Shown: piece by piece, positions 1 through 8,616 of the stretch
How the letters are laid out: each line of letters starts with the position of its first letter
How positions within the stretch are numbered: the first letter of the stretch is position 1
NCBI GenBank assembly: GCA_028285035.1
Contig: JANQQF010000076.1
Location: 1-49,085, forward strand
Origin: Phycisphaerae bacterium
GTDB taxonomy: Bacteria; Chloroflexota; Anaerolineae; 4572-78; J111
DNA length: 49,085 nucleotides
Reading direction: 5' to 3'
Notes under the pieces: model-generated
Told to the model about the DNA's origin: nothing
What the model saw: the letters and a program-made list of their open reading frames with translations, nothing else
Databases searched by the model: none
Made by a program: the position numbers and the translations under genes

Positions 1-93
1 TTTTCTCGCTTTCTTATTCGTTCTATTGAAGCTATTTATGGCGTTGTTATGGCTATTCCTACTCATCTCAACCCTCAATCTGTGATCTACTGA
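1..93 (+). pseudogene. C-terminal tail of an unidentified coding sequence at the window edge
   Basis: Frame 1 is open from the first base for 30 codons and ends with TGA. The tail reads like protein (it ends ...AIPTHLNPQSVIY), but I do not recognise the family. Its last bases overlap the broken end of the GH25 fragment on the other strand, so it may be the edge of an element or rearrangement that truncated that gene. It could also be a chance open frame. Confidence 0.25.
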
Positions 94-182
94 AATTGAT
101 AATCTTCATTTGCCGCACGGACGCTTGACCAAGCAATGTTTCCTTGATAAACGGATACATCTATTCCTTTAGTAAAAGCCAT
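87..182 (-). pseudogene. N-terminal fragment of a GH25-family lysozyme
   Basis: The minus strand carries a good ribosome binding site (TTAGGAGAAG) followed by ATG and a 31-residue peptide. The peptide contains GIDVSVYQGNIAWSSVRAAN, which matches the N-terminal start of glycoside hydrolase family 25 lysozymes (GIDVSxxQGxIDWxxVxAAG). These enzymes are usually about 200 residues or longer, and the catalytic acidic residues further on are absent. The reading frame stops right after this motif, so this is a truncated remnant with its own start signals intact. A stand-alone small protein is possible but unlikely. Confidence 0.6.
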
Positions 183-739
183 TTGATCTTCTCCTAACTT
201 AATTTATTTCTAAACATCATTAAAAATTCATAAAGTAAATTGATGAGTTAGAATCATTACTTGTCTACTTTTTGAAGTAGACACAAATATTTATGACAGG
301 ATATCTTTTACGTTCTCCATATGACCTATGAAAACTCTCTACAGATCTCTCCTGATTATCTAAAAACCTCTCGCCTTAATATCAAGAAACAAGAAAGTCT
401 CAATTAATTTGCTAGGGATTTATCGGTGTTTGATAGACATCGACTCAAATGTCACTTTTAGTAAATCAACGGTGGGTTATTCAGAGCGGATGATTGAATT
501 GAGTACAGAACTGGAAGAGAATGCGGGAGGCGATACGCTCTCATTTAGCCGAGGGGGCTATGAGATTAGTTTTTGGCAAGAGGTGGTTTTAACAGGGCAA
601 TGAGCAATATCTACGCTCAGCCATTGATTGGGATGTACATCACAAAAGCGGGATTGATTGAGCAGATTCTAGCCAAGATAGGCTCTCCAAATTTAAGCAA
701 AGCCCAATCTATTGACGAAATCGCAAATCAGAAATCACT
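183..739. other. Gene-poor interval with possible degraded coding remains
   Basis: No recognisable intact gene. The left part is AT-rich and contains a short perfect palindrome. Two overlapping plus-strand open frames (409-603 and 573-836) have protein-like composition but no family I recognise, and the second runs into the end of the glycosyltransferase gene on the opposite strand. This could be a decayed gene, since the fragments sit in different frames, but I cannot identify it. Confidence 0.4.
263..282. repeat. Short palindrome, possible operator or hairpin
   Basis: GTCTACTT and AAGTAGAC form perfect 8-base arms around TTTG. The site lies about 80 bases upstream of the GH25 remnant start and could be an operator or a hairpin belonging to that region. 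There is no other support. Confidence 0.35.
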
Positions 740-3166
740 TTATCTAATTTCAACAACCAAATCAACCGCGTCTTTCCCATCAGCTAACAACAAACGCTGT
801 CCATCAGCCGGACGATACAACCCTATGCGGAGTTGATAGGTCGTTAATGAGGTATCAGGGGGGATCCACAAACCGTATTGGTCGGGAATCGTCTCACCGA
901 CTTGCCATGTAGAGGTGGGGCGGGTCCATTGGGCAGGTTGACCATCGGCTTGAGCAATAAGGTCACCATTTGTGTTTGTCAAATGTAGAAAAACGTTGTA
1001 ATCCTCAGAAATGGGAAGCTGGGTTTCCCATTCTAAAGCGACTAAAAGAGCTCGCCCCGTCTTGATTTGAGGCGTATAATCCACCCGCTCTAAGGATATA
1101 CCCCCTTCAAACTGGGCTGCCTCCGTTGCTAATTGCGGGGCCAAATTAATCGGTTTGGCAAAAAGGACTAAACGCTGTCCCTCAAAATTATCATCACGCG
1201 CCCGAAAGTTATCTTGCTGGAGAGTCTGCTCGATACCACTTTCAGCAGGCGGATGCCAACTCGGCACCCACCAAATGTGCTCATATTGGGCCTTGATCTC
1301 AGCCAGTCGATCTGTTACATCGTTGGGCAAAGGAAAATCTCCATTATGCAACCCTAAAACAGGGGCTCGTCCTTTATACAATTCAGCAAATGATCCAGCA
1401 ATTTCAGGATCATTGGTAATGATCACGTCATTGTTATGGACAGCGGCGTTCAATCCTTTAACAACCTGCTGTAGATTTTGAGTGGGCAATGTATGTGTAT
1501 AGGACAACAAAAATATTAGCGTGATGGCTGTTGATAGTAGAGGCAGGAGTAACGACAAAAATGATCGCTGTCCTTTTGCCGTCTGTTGCCACAAAGCTAT
1601 CCCCGTGACCAAAATATTGGAAAGCAACACGAGCAACAACAGGCCATTAAATCGCCCCTGCCACGCCCAAGCCAAATCGAGCGAGTCCATCTGAATGTAG
1701 GACCAAGCCGACCTTAACGGCGAATATTGCCACTGAAAGAAGGTTTCGGGGGCAAAGAGAGGCAAGCCTGTATCGAGAAGTGAGTCCAAAAAGGGTGTAA
1801 AGTGAATAGAGACGGTCAGGAATTGAGGGATAAAGCCAAGGAAAGCGAGAGTGAGATACAACAGACTTAGTATTCGCCTCAGCCCCCCCTCAATCCCCCC
1901 CTCTGGGAGGAAAGCTAATTGGTTCTCCCCTCTCTGGGGGGAGTTAGAGGGGGGCCAGATCGCATCCACCACTGGACCCAAAAACAACGCCCAAAACGGC
2001 AACGTCGGGATCATGAAACGTGGCCCCCACGCATAGCCACCGTGCCACATAAACCACTTGCCATAGAGCAAAAGGTGCACCAGAATGATGCTCAAAGCCA
2101 CAACCGTTTCTGTGCGAAATCGTCGCCAGCCCCACCACATTCCAACAAAGCTCAGGATGAAGATAGGGCTGTAGAGCAGCAAGCCACGGCCTGGGCTAAT
2201 CAGTTGGCCGAGAACGCCTTGCCACAAAATGCCGCTAAAGGTTTCATTGGGGAGATAGCCGGTGTCAAAGGCATCCCCGTAGCGGGCTATATTGAAGCTG
2301 ATGAGGAATAGGCCGGTGAACAGAATGGGGATCATAAAGGCAGTGATGATGAGCCAGGTGCTTTTTATGAAATTGGTTAGGGAAAAGGGAGATGAGTTCT
2401 TGTTGGGAGGTTGATTTCTTTGATAGAGGTAATAGAGTAGCAGAAGGCCGTAAATCGGGAGGAAGAGCACTTCGGCGTAGCGGGTGGCGACGTTCCAGCC
2501 GAGACAAAGACCAGCGAGGAAGGCGTAGGTTAGGGTGATTGATTTAGATGTAGGCCCCCCTAGGCCCCCAGAGGGGGCAATCAATGTTTTTTCTCCCCTC
2601 TGGGGGCCGGAGGGGGTACCAATCTTCCGCAACAAAAATGCTGCCGCCAGCAGTAAAAAGCCCGAAAACGGATCACTAAATAACGATTTAGCATAGGGCC
2701 AAGCAAGGGTTGTTAAACCAAAAGTCAGGGCAACAATTAACCCGACCCGTTGGGAAAAGCCTAAGTCTCGAAGATAGGCCATGAGGATGACGGCGGTCAG
2801 GGCGGTAACAATGGCATTAAATAGAAGACTGACGCTGATGGTGCCAAACCAAGGCACGACAAAGCCAAGCCAGGTCAGTGGAAGCAAACCAAAGGGCACG
2901 CCAATCCCTTTGCGAGAGTAGAGCAAATCATCCAAGCCAAATGTCCCTTGCTGCAAGCCTGACCAACGAATCTGCTCAATGTCGAAAGCACCACGGCGCA
3001 CCAAGCTTTCAGCCGTGGCGAACATGGCGAGACCGTCGCTAGAGTTGATGCGGGGGGTGTAAGTTAGACAGTAAACAGCAAAGAGGAAAAGAAATAGGGC
3101 CACATACAAGGGCAAAGATGTTTTGGTTGAGATGGGTTTTGATTGGGTGTCGGTTTGTTGTGTCAC
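740..3166 (-). CDS. Multi-spanning GT-C type (family 39-like) glycosyltransferase
   Basis: Large integral membrane protein of 808 residues, probably transferring a sugar from a polyprenyl-phosphate donor on the outer face of the membrane. The first membrane span (about residues 18-36) is followed by a loop with NSSDGLAMFATAESL, in the place where GT-C enzymes carry their catalytic acidic residue. About a dozen spans follow, and then a soluble C-terminal domain of roughly 250 residues. The start is GTG, 9 bases after the stop of the SpoIIE phosphatase gene, so the two are probably cotranscribed. Two Gly/Pro-rich inserts of about 26-28 residues (around residues 183-210 and 405-430) are encoded by palindromic DNA repeats and are absent from what the membrane-protein context would require. 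The exact substrate cannot be told. Confidence 0.8.
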   Translation of the reverse strand: MTQQTDTQSKPISTKTSLPLYVALFLFLFAVYCLTYTPRINSSDGLAMFATAESLVRRGAFDIEQIRWSGLQQGTFGLDDLLYSRKGIGVPFGLLPLTWLGFVVPWFGTISVSLLFNAIVTALTAVILMAYLRDLGFSQRVGLIVALTFGLTTLAWPYAKSLFSDPFSGFLLLAAAFLLRKIGTPSGPQRGEKTLIAPSGGLGGPTSKSITLTYAFLAGLCLGWNVATRYAEVLFLPIYGLLLLYYLYQRNQPPNKNSSPFSLTNFIKSTWLIITAFMIPILFTGLFLISFNIARYGDAFDTGYLPNETFSGILWQGVLGQLISPGRGLLLYSPIFILSFVGMWWGWRRFRTETVVALSIILVHLLLYGKWFMWHGGYAWGPRFMIPTLPFWALFLGPVVDAIWPPSNSPQRGENQLAFLPEGGIEGGLRRILSLLYLTLAFLGFIPQFLTVSIHFTPFLDSLLDTGLPLFAPETFFQWQYSPLRSAWSYIQMDSLDLAWAWQGRFNGLLLLVLLSNILVTGIALWQQTAKGQRSFLSLLLPLLSTAITLIFLLSYTHTLPTQNLQQVVKGLNAAVHNNDVIITNDPEIAGSFAELYKGRAPVLGLHNGDFPLPNDVTDRLAEIKAQYEHIWWVPSWHPPAESGIEQTLQQDNFRARDDNFEGQRLVLFAKPINLAPQLATEAAQFEGGISLERVDYTPQIKTGRALLVALEWETQLPISEDYNVFLHLTNTNGDLIAQADGQPAQWTRPTSTWQVGETIPDQYGLWIPPDTSLTTYQLRIGLYRPADGQRLLLADGKDAVDLVVEIR
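1878..1957. repeat. Palindromic G/C-tract repeat inserted in frame (copy B)
   Basis: Runs of C (AGCCCCCCCT, CCCCCCCTCT) are followed by CTCCCCTCT and runs of G, giving a foldable palindromic element of about 80 bases. It lies inside the glycosyltransferase gene and is read through in frame as a Pro/Gly-rich segment containing SPQRGE and LPEGGIEGG. It shares layout and the core GGTTCTCCCCTCT with the copy at 2549-2620. Confidence 0.65.
2549..2620. repeat. Palindromic G/C-tract repeat inserted in frame (copy A)
   Basis: AGGCCCCCCTAGGCCCCCAG and CTCCCCTCTGGGGGCC flank a short A/T-rich centre. The element is translated in frame within the glycosyltransferase as a segment with GPQRGE and APSGGLGGP, parallel to copy B. 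It sits between a predicted membrane helix and the next loop. Confidence 0.65.
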
Positions 3167-3175
3167 ACCGGGAAT

Positions 3176-4594
3176 TTACACCCTGATGACAACAATGGTC
3201 AAATCATCGTGAGGTTCTGCCTCACCAACAAAATCAGCCACCGCGTCTGTCAAATGCTTCAGCATCGCCTGCGCACTATCATTTGGCCCAGCAACGATGG
3301 CTTGCTCAACTCGCTCGAAGCCAAAGATATTGTTGGTCGAAGTATTGGCCTCGGCCACGCCGTCGCTGGTCATAATCACCATATCACCAGCCGAGAGGAT
3401 CGTTTGCACCGCATGATAACCAAGTTGCTCGCCCAAGCCAGTGCCCAAGGGCAGGCCAGCCGCTTCCAGCCACTCGACTGACCCATCAGCGCGTTTAATG
3501 TAGGGGGGAATACAGCCCGCATTCACCACACACAATCTAAAGCCACTTTCAGAATGTCCATTCAGGGCTTCAAGCTCAATGTAACACATCGCGCAGTTAT
3601 GTTTGGTGGATTGGGTGTAAGGTTTGAGGGCTTGATCCAAAGCCACGAGACGTTGGGAGGAGGAGAGTGGTTCGGCTAATAGCGCATTAAAATGGGCCAA
3701 ACTGGTCGCCATCAACAACGCTGCAGACAACCCTTTGCCCGACACATCACCAACAGCGACAGCATATTTTTTGGAGGCATCGATATTGGTCGCGTCAAAG
3801 GCATGATAAGTGTACAGGTCACCACCAACTTCACGAGCGGGGACAGTATAGCAAAGTGTATCCAATTCAGGCCAAGTTGGCCGAGATAGCGGTAATAAAT
3901 CACGTTGGATATTTCTGGCTAAGGCCAACTCACTTTGCAACTGATCCGTCAGAGTTTGTAGCTGCTCATTTTGCTGCTGCACTAAGCGTTCATTCAAAAA
4001 GTTGCGCCACCGTAATCGAACCAATAATCCATACGCTGCCGCAAAAATAAACATGATCAGCATCAGCAAAATGCCAGTGATCAAGTAATCAATCCAGTTA
4101 TTTTGCCAACGTAGCGATGGAGCAATTAACAGATAAAAAACGCCAACAAGGCTATAAAACCACACCATCCACTTGGGCGGCCACGGAATCAAGCCAGCGT
4201 AGGCAATCACGGTGATCACCAAAATTCCACTGGCACTGGAGTAGTCATCGGTTAAACGCATGACGATGAAGGACAAGCTTGTCACCGTGAGCCAGCCACA
4301 GAAAATGGTTAAATCTGTATCGACCTGCTCGCCCCGCCAATGAAAAATTGAAGCGATGACCAAGTAACAGCAGAAGACCGTGACATAGAGCCAGAAAATG
4401 GGCCACAAGATTTCTCGGTAGAGGATGTAGGCTAGCGGGATGTAGCCGGCGGTCATTACCCCACCGGTTAAGGCCCCAGCCACAATCCAGCGCTGTAAAA
4501 ACGCCCGGCCCTCTGCCTCAAACTCATCAGCCAGATGCACATATCTTTTAGGAATTGGATTTAGACGACGGATTAGTTTGTTAAGGGGATTCAC
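3176..4594 (-). CDS. Membrane SpoIIE/RsbU-type PP2C serine phosphatase
   Basis: 472 residues. The N-terminal part has about six hydrophobic segments (roughly residues 35-200), then a short Gln/Leu-rich coiled coil (about 200-225), then a SpoIIE-type PP2C domain to the C-terminus. Visible phosphatase motifs are the Asp-containing GGDLYTYH and AVGDVSGKGLSAALLM, which hold metal-binding Asp residues, and the terminal EPHDDLTIVVIRV. Proteins of this layout dephosphorylate anti-anti-sigma (STAS) proteins in partner-switching pathways. No STAS or anti-sigma kinase gene is adjacent, so the partner is unknown. GTG start. The gene precedes the glycosyltransferase by 9 bases. Confidence 0.85.
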   Translation of the reverse strand: MNPLNKLIRRLNPIPKRYVHLADEFEAEGRAFLQRWIVAGALTGGVMTAGYIPLAYILYREILWPIFWLYVTVFCCYLVIASIFHWRGEQVDTDLTIFCGWLTVTSLSFIVMRLTDDYSSASGILVITVIAYAGLIPWPPKWMVWFYSLVGVFYLLIAPSLRWQNNWIDYLITGILLMLIMFIFAAAYGLLVRLRWRNFLNERLVQQQNEQLQTLTDQLQSELALARNIQRDLLPLSRPTWPELDTLCYTVPAREVGGDLYTYHAFDATNIDASKKYAVAVGDVSGKGLSAALLMATSLAHFNALLAEPLSSSQRLVALDQALKPYTQSTKHNCAMCYIELEALNGHSESGFRLCVVNAGCIPPYIKRADGSVEWLEAAGLPLGTGLGEQLGYHAVQTILSAGDMVIMTSDGVAEANTSTNNIFGFERVEQAIVAGPNDSAQAMLKHLTDAVADFVGEAEPHDDLTIVVIRV

Positions 4595-4685
4595 ACTTTA
4601 GCCACTAAAGTTAACATTTGGGATCATTTGACGCATTATACCACGAACAATGACAGTTGCCACTGAGCTTTTTGGCCCACACTCC

Positions 4686-5852
4686 CTAACCGCGATTGAC
4701 CTCCAAGGCTTTGACCTCATCAATCGTCGTCACGCCAATTTGGCCCATATTACTCTTGAGTTCAGCAATCAAAATCTCAGCCACATGATCGCCACCACTT
4801 GTGCCGAAGGCAGCCACCCCAAAAAGAAAGGCCCGCCCAAGCATCACAAAATCGGCCCCTAATGCCAAGGCCCGAATGATGTCGAGACCAGAGCGAACGC
4901 CGCTATCGAAAATTACGGCAGCCCGACCCTTCACCTGTTCGGCAATCGCAGGCAACGCATCAATCGCGGCGGGCGCACCATCAAATTGGCGAGCGCCGTG
5001 GTTAGAGACAACAATCCCATCAACTCCAATCGAAACGGCCTTTTCTGCATCTGTGGGATGGAGCAAGCCCTTGGCAACCAACGGCCCATCCCAGGCATCA
5101 CGCAACTCTTGTAGATAGTCCCAGGAGAGCGTACCCCCAAAATTTTGTCCGACAAATTGGGTCACCTGACCGATTGAGCCAGCCCCCGCATATTTTTCGA
5201 CCGTGCGCAATCGAGGTAGTCCATAGCGCAAGGTAGCAGCACTCCAAGCTGGGTGGGTAATACCTTGCCAGATAAAGTAGGGGGTGATTTTGGGTGGCAT
5301 CGCCAAGCCAGCCCGAGCAGTACGCTCGCGACGGCTAGGAGAAGGCACGTCAGCGGTGACGACCATCACCTTGAAGCCGCAATCTTTGGCCCGCTGTAAC
5401 AAATCACGCCGAATTTCGTTGTCACGCGGCGGATAAAGCTGAAACCAGCCCATCTCCCCCACCATCGGACCAATCGTTTCTGGCGTCTGCGTGGCTACGG
5501 TGCTGAGGCAGTAGGGAAAGTGGTAACTTGCGGCGGTCTGGGCCAAAACCTGTTCGGCATTGGGCCACATCAAACCCGTTAGGCCAACCGGTGAGCAGCC
5601 AAATGGAGTCTGATAGGTTTGGCCAAATAGGGTCGTGGATAGGTCTTGGCTCTGTAGCCCCTGAAAAAATTGGGGTAAAATCGTCACTTCATCCAGCCGC
5701 TCGCGATTCCGACTGATTCCTTTTTCATCTCCCGTCCCCATATCCAGATACTCCCAAGCCACAAAGGGTAGCCGCTTTTTGGCCCGCTTTTGTAAATCAA
5801 TAATGGCCGGGTAACGTTGCATATGTTTCAATACGTCTGGATTTGTTGACAT
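4686..5852 (-). CDS. FMN-dependent alpha-hydroxy-acid oxidase/dehydrogenase
   Basis: 388 residues, the normal length for the lactate/glycolate oxidase (LldD, GOX) TIM-barrel family, which oxidises 2-hydroxy acids with FMN. Family motifs are present: the FMN-binding SNHGARQFDGAPA, with the catalytic His and the substrate-binding Arg, and the phosphate-binding FDSGVRSGLDIIRALALGAD followed by GRAF. The substrate (lactate, glycolate, mandelate or other) cannot be read from sequence. The gene lies 7 bases downstream of a LysR regulator gene on the same strand, so the two are probably one operon with the regulator controlling it. Confidence 0.88.
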   Translation of the reverse strand: MSTNPDVLKHMQRYPAIIDLQKRAKKRLPFVAWEYLDMGTGDEKGISRNRERLDEVTILPQFFQGLQSQDLSTTLFGQTYQTPFGCSPVGLTGLMWPNAEQVLAQTAASYHFPYCLSTVATQTPETIGPMVGEMGWFQLYPPRDNEIRRDLLQRAKDCGFKVMVVTADVPSPSRRERTARAGLAMPPKITPYFIWQGITHPAWSAATLRYGLPRLRTVEKYAGAGSIGQVTQFVGQNFGGTLSWDYLQELRDAWDGPLVAKGLLHPTDAEKAVSIGVDGIVVSNHGARQFDGAPAAIDALPAIAEQVKGRAAVIFDSGVRSGLDIIRALALGADFVMLGRAFLFGVAAFGTSGGDHVAEILIAELKSNMGQIGVTTIDEVKALEVNRG

Positions 5853-5859
5853 AATGCAC

Positions 5860-6768
5860 CTATCTCTTTCTGTTAGATTTTGCGTAATTTATAATAAAAT
5901 CGATCAATGCCTTGGCTGCGGGCTTTAACATTTTCTCTTGATGCCAAATGAGTTGGACCACAACGTTCCAGGTATCTTGACCTGCTAATGTAAGCGGTAC
6001 TAAGCGACCACTGGCCACTTCAGCCTCGATGGTAAATGAGGGCAATACAGTCAAGCCAATGCCCTCCATAACAAATCGCTTTATCGCTTCAACACTCTCG
6101 ATTTCAAAGGCGATGTTGGGGATAAGTCCGGACTCGCGAGCTCTACGCTCAAAAATCCGACGGTAGTGTGCCCCTTGTTGTAACATAATAAATGTTTCAT
6201 GTTTGAGCATCGGCAGGCTAACTGTGTCAATCTTGCTTAACGGGTGATTGGGCGAGGCAATGAGTTGCAACTGCTCCGTCCACAATCTTTCGGTAGCTAA
6301 GCTCGGAATATCAAAGGGCTCCTCAAAAACAACGGCAGCATCAAATTCGCCATCTCGCAACTGGTGCAACATATAGGTGCTTGGTCGTGAGGCAATGATA
6401 TTGATCTTCACTTGCGGCGCTTGTTGATGAAACTCCCGTAAAACCGGCGGCAAAACATAGGTGCATATCGACTCAACAAAACAAACTGTGATCGAGTCTG
6501 ACAGTTTCTGCTGCCTGGCGCCAATCGATTGGGCTTGACCAGCCAAATCGATCATCTCTTGAGCATACCCAAGAAACTGTTTTCCAGCTGGGGTCATGAC
6601 CGCATATTTACCCACCCTATCAAACAAATCGTACCCTAGCGCGCCTTCCAAGGTTTTGATATGGATTGAGACAGTTGGCTGCGCCATATCAAGGGCCTCT
6701 GCAGCGCGTGAGAAGTTGCCTTGTTCGGCAATGGCTAGAAAGGTTTTAACATGCTTTAAGTCGATCAT
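5860..6768 (-). CDS. LysR-family transcriptional regulator
   Basis: 302 residues, standard LysR length. The N-terminal winged helix-turn-helix (residues 1-60) shows the typical FLAIAEQGNFSRAAEALDMAQ followed by TVSIHIKTLEGALGYDLFDR. The rest is a periplasmic-binding-protein-like effector domain. It sits directly upstream of the alpha-hydroxy-acid oxidase gene in the same direction, unlike the usual divergent LysR arrangement, and probably senses that pathway's substrate. Confidence 0.9.
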   Translation of the reverse strand: MIDLKHVKTFLAIAEQGNFSRAAEALDMAQPTVSIHIKTLEGALGYDLFDRVGKYAVMTPAGKQFLGYAQEMIDLAGQAQSIGARQQKLSDSITVCFVESICTYVLPPVLREFHQQAPQVKINIIASRPSTYMLHQLRDGEFDAAVVFEEPFDIPSLATERLWTEQLQLIASPNHPLSKIDTVSLPMLKHETFIMLQQGAHYRRIFERRARESGLIPNIAFEIESVEAIKRFVMEGIGLTVLPSFTIEAEVASGRLVPLTLAGQDTWNVVVQLIWHQEKMLKPAAKALIDFIINYAKSNRKR

Positions 6769-6882
6769 TAGCTTCTAGAGTCTACCAACAAATTATTGGT
6801 CCTTATATTCTTCACCATTATAATGATCTCCTACCATTCGGTTACGCAAATCAAACCCAAAGTATTTTTATTGAAACTACCT

Positions 6883-8403
6883 ATGTCCACGCTGGAAATC
6901 CCAGAAAATTTAATCCCCCCAGATATTGAAATCCACAACTCAGCAGACGAGTTAATTCTATCGTATCGCTGGTGGGCGAGATGGTATCTTGTTGTGGGCA
7001 CAATTGCCCTTGTTTGTAATGGCTACTTTGTCTATCTTGGGTTCTTGCACTTTATTTTTAATAGCGTGGAGGCCGATGCCTCCATTCTACTGTTGCTCTT
7101 CTTTAGTCTGGCCCTGGCCTATTATGCTCTGGCTGGGTTATTTAATCGTACCACCATTCAGGTAACATCTAAGCACCTTAAATTGAGACAGGGACCACTG
7201 CCTTATTTTGGTAATCTTACGCTACTGACAGAAAACATCAGCCAACTCTATGTCTCACAGGTGTATGACGAGGTGTACAACTATGAGTTACGAATACAGC
7301 TCAGGAATAATTCTAAAGACAAAGTGCTACTCAAGGGTTTAAGCAGTCCCTTGAGTGCCTTATTTCTGGAGCAAGAAATAGAGCAATATTTGGGCATAGA
7401 AGATAAGGTTCTTCCCCAAGAAAATAGTAAAAACACAGATCAGTTGCCCCAAGTTTGGCGGACAATCGCCCAAGCCCACAACTTTGAAATAATTCACGGA
7501 AAACGTGTAGAAAACTCTATGATCCGCGGGGCCTATCAGAACCACACGCTGGAGCTATCTGCTTATCGCAAGGATTATCCACGCGGGGTGCTCCACACGC
7601 GGCTGACCCTAATCGCTAACGAATCTCAGACACCGACAACATTTCCAACACCCCACCAAGTTATCCAACAAATGAATCAAATTAACCAAGATCGTAAGAC
7701 GGTAGAGGACCAATTTTATACCAGAGGCACAATAAGCGGCAATGGTCAAATGATCACGTATGAACAACAGGGCCTCCAACTTCGGACCAAGGTCTTCATT
7801 CCGTTATTTGACTCGTTGGTCGCTTTACTCGACACCTATCCATATATGGCTTCTCTGGGCGGTGAAGCGATTATGGTATTAAAACAAATTGCTACGGACA
7901 AATCACATCGCCTGAGCCGCCTTACGCAGCAATGGATTGAAGACATCGCGGCAGGAACCCATCATCTCGAACCCCAAGCCTCGCAATTGGTATGCCAGCT
8001 CTGTTTGGTTCACTGTGCCTCCCACCAGATGAAATTATCAGCCATGAATCACGTTACATTTTTTGGCTGTCGTGAGTGCTTTCAGAGCCAAGATTTCTAT
8101 GAAGCCAACTCAATTGTGGCAGTGCTGGACGCCCAAATGAGTGATGAAGTTAATCAGGATGGAGACACCCTCTGGGTCAACTGGCTCAAACATCGCACAC
8201 CATTTGATTTTGACAGGGCTGAAATCATTGATGCCTCTGATGAAGATGTCGAACGGTTTGCCATTCAAATGGGCAATGATACCTATTCACCCCGCACCGA
8301 GACGTATCAACAGATGAAATGTGTTATATCAAAGACAAGCCAACTCTCGGACAATACGCTCAAGATATTATACAGAACCTTTGGGCGGGTTGAGATAGAT
8401 TAG
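6883..8403 (+). CDS. Membrane protein of unknown function with PH-like and zinc-ribbon-like parts
   Basis: I do not recognise the family. From the ATG at 6883 (TTG at 6796 and ATG at 6826 are less likely starts) the protein has 506 residues. Two membrane spans lie at about residues 33-85. Next comes a stretch resembling a PH-like membrane-associated beta domain (FNRTTIQVTSKHLKLRQGPL), then a long soluble region. Near the C-terminus the pattern CQLCLVHC ... HVTFFGCRECF could bind a metal through four or more Cys/His residues. The gene is isolated and is followed by the 72-bp hairpin repeat and a T-run that probably ends transcription. Confidence 0.6.
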   Translation: MSTLEIPENLIPPDIEIHNSADELILSYRWWARWYLVVGTIALVCNGYFVYLGFLHFIFNSVEADASILLLLFFSLALAYYALAGLFNRTTIQVTSKHLKLRQGPLPYFGNLTLLTENISQLYVSQVYDEVYNYELRIQLRNNSKDKVLLKGLSSPLSALFLEQEIEQYLGIEDKVLPQENSKNTDQLPQVWRTIAQAHNFEIIHGKRVENSMIRGAYQNHTLELSAYRKDYPRGVLHTRLTLIANESQTPTTFPTPHQVIQQMNQINQDRKTVEDQFYTRGTISGNGQMITYEQQGLQLRTKVFIPLFDSLVALLDTYPYMASLGGEAIMVLKQIATDKSHRLSRLTQQWIEDIAAGTHHLEPQASQLVCQLCLVHCASHQMKLSAMNHVTFFGCRECFQSQDFYEANSIVAVLDAQMSDEVNQDGDTLWVNWLKHRTPFDFDRAEIIDASDEDVERFAIQMGNDTYSPRTETYQQMKCVISKTSQLSDNTLKILYRTFGRVEID

Positions 8404-8418
8404 TTTGGTTCTGGGGTA

Positions 8419-8490
8419 ACAACAACGAATTGCAGAAATCAGCGAATAAATACAAATTATCACTCGCTTCTTTCGACCATTCGTTGTTGT
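8419..8490. repeat. 72-bp hairpin repeat (copy 1) acting as probable terminator
   Basis: Perfect 12-base terminal inverted repeats (ACAACAACGAAT / ATTCGTTGTTGT) enclose about 48 bases. A near-identical-ended 70-bp copy lies at 10154-10223. This copy is 16 bases after the stop codon of the membrane protein gene and is followed at once by AATTTTTTT, so it could work as an intrinsic terminator. The ends are conserved between copies and the centre is not. Confidence 0.65.
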
Positions 8491-8616
8491 AATTTTTTTG
8501 CACCCCCCTTGACCATTCATTGCCTAAGAACTTACTTTAAAAGATTGGTCCAGTCTTCAAAAACCTGATTTTTTGGGCAATATCTATCCTTTGCAAGTAC
8601 ATTCTGAGAAGATCAA

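Noticed and set aside
409..836. Two overlapping plus-strand open frames before the glycosyltransferase
   Set aside because: They have no recognised family, weak starts, and the second overlaps the end of a clear gene. Kept only as possible degraded remains.
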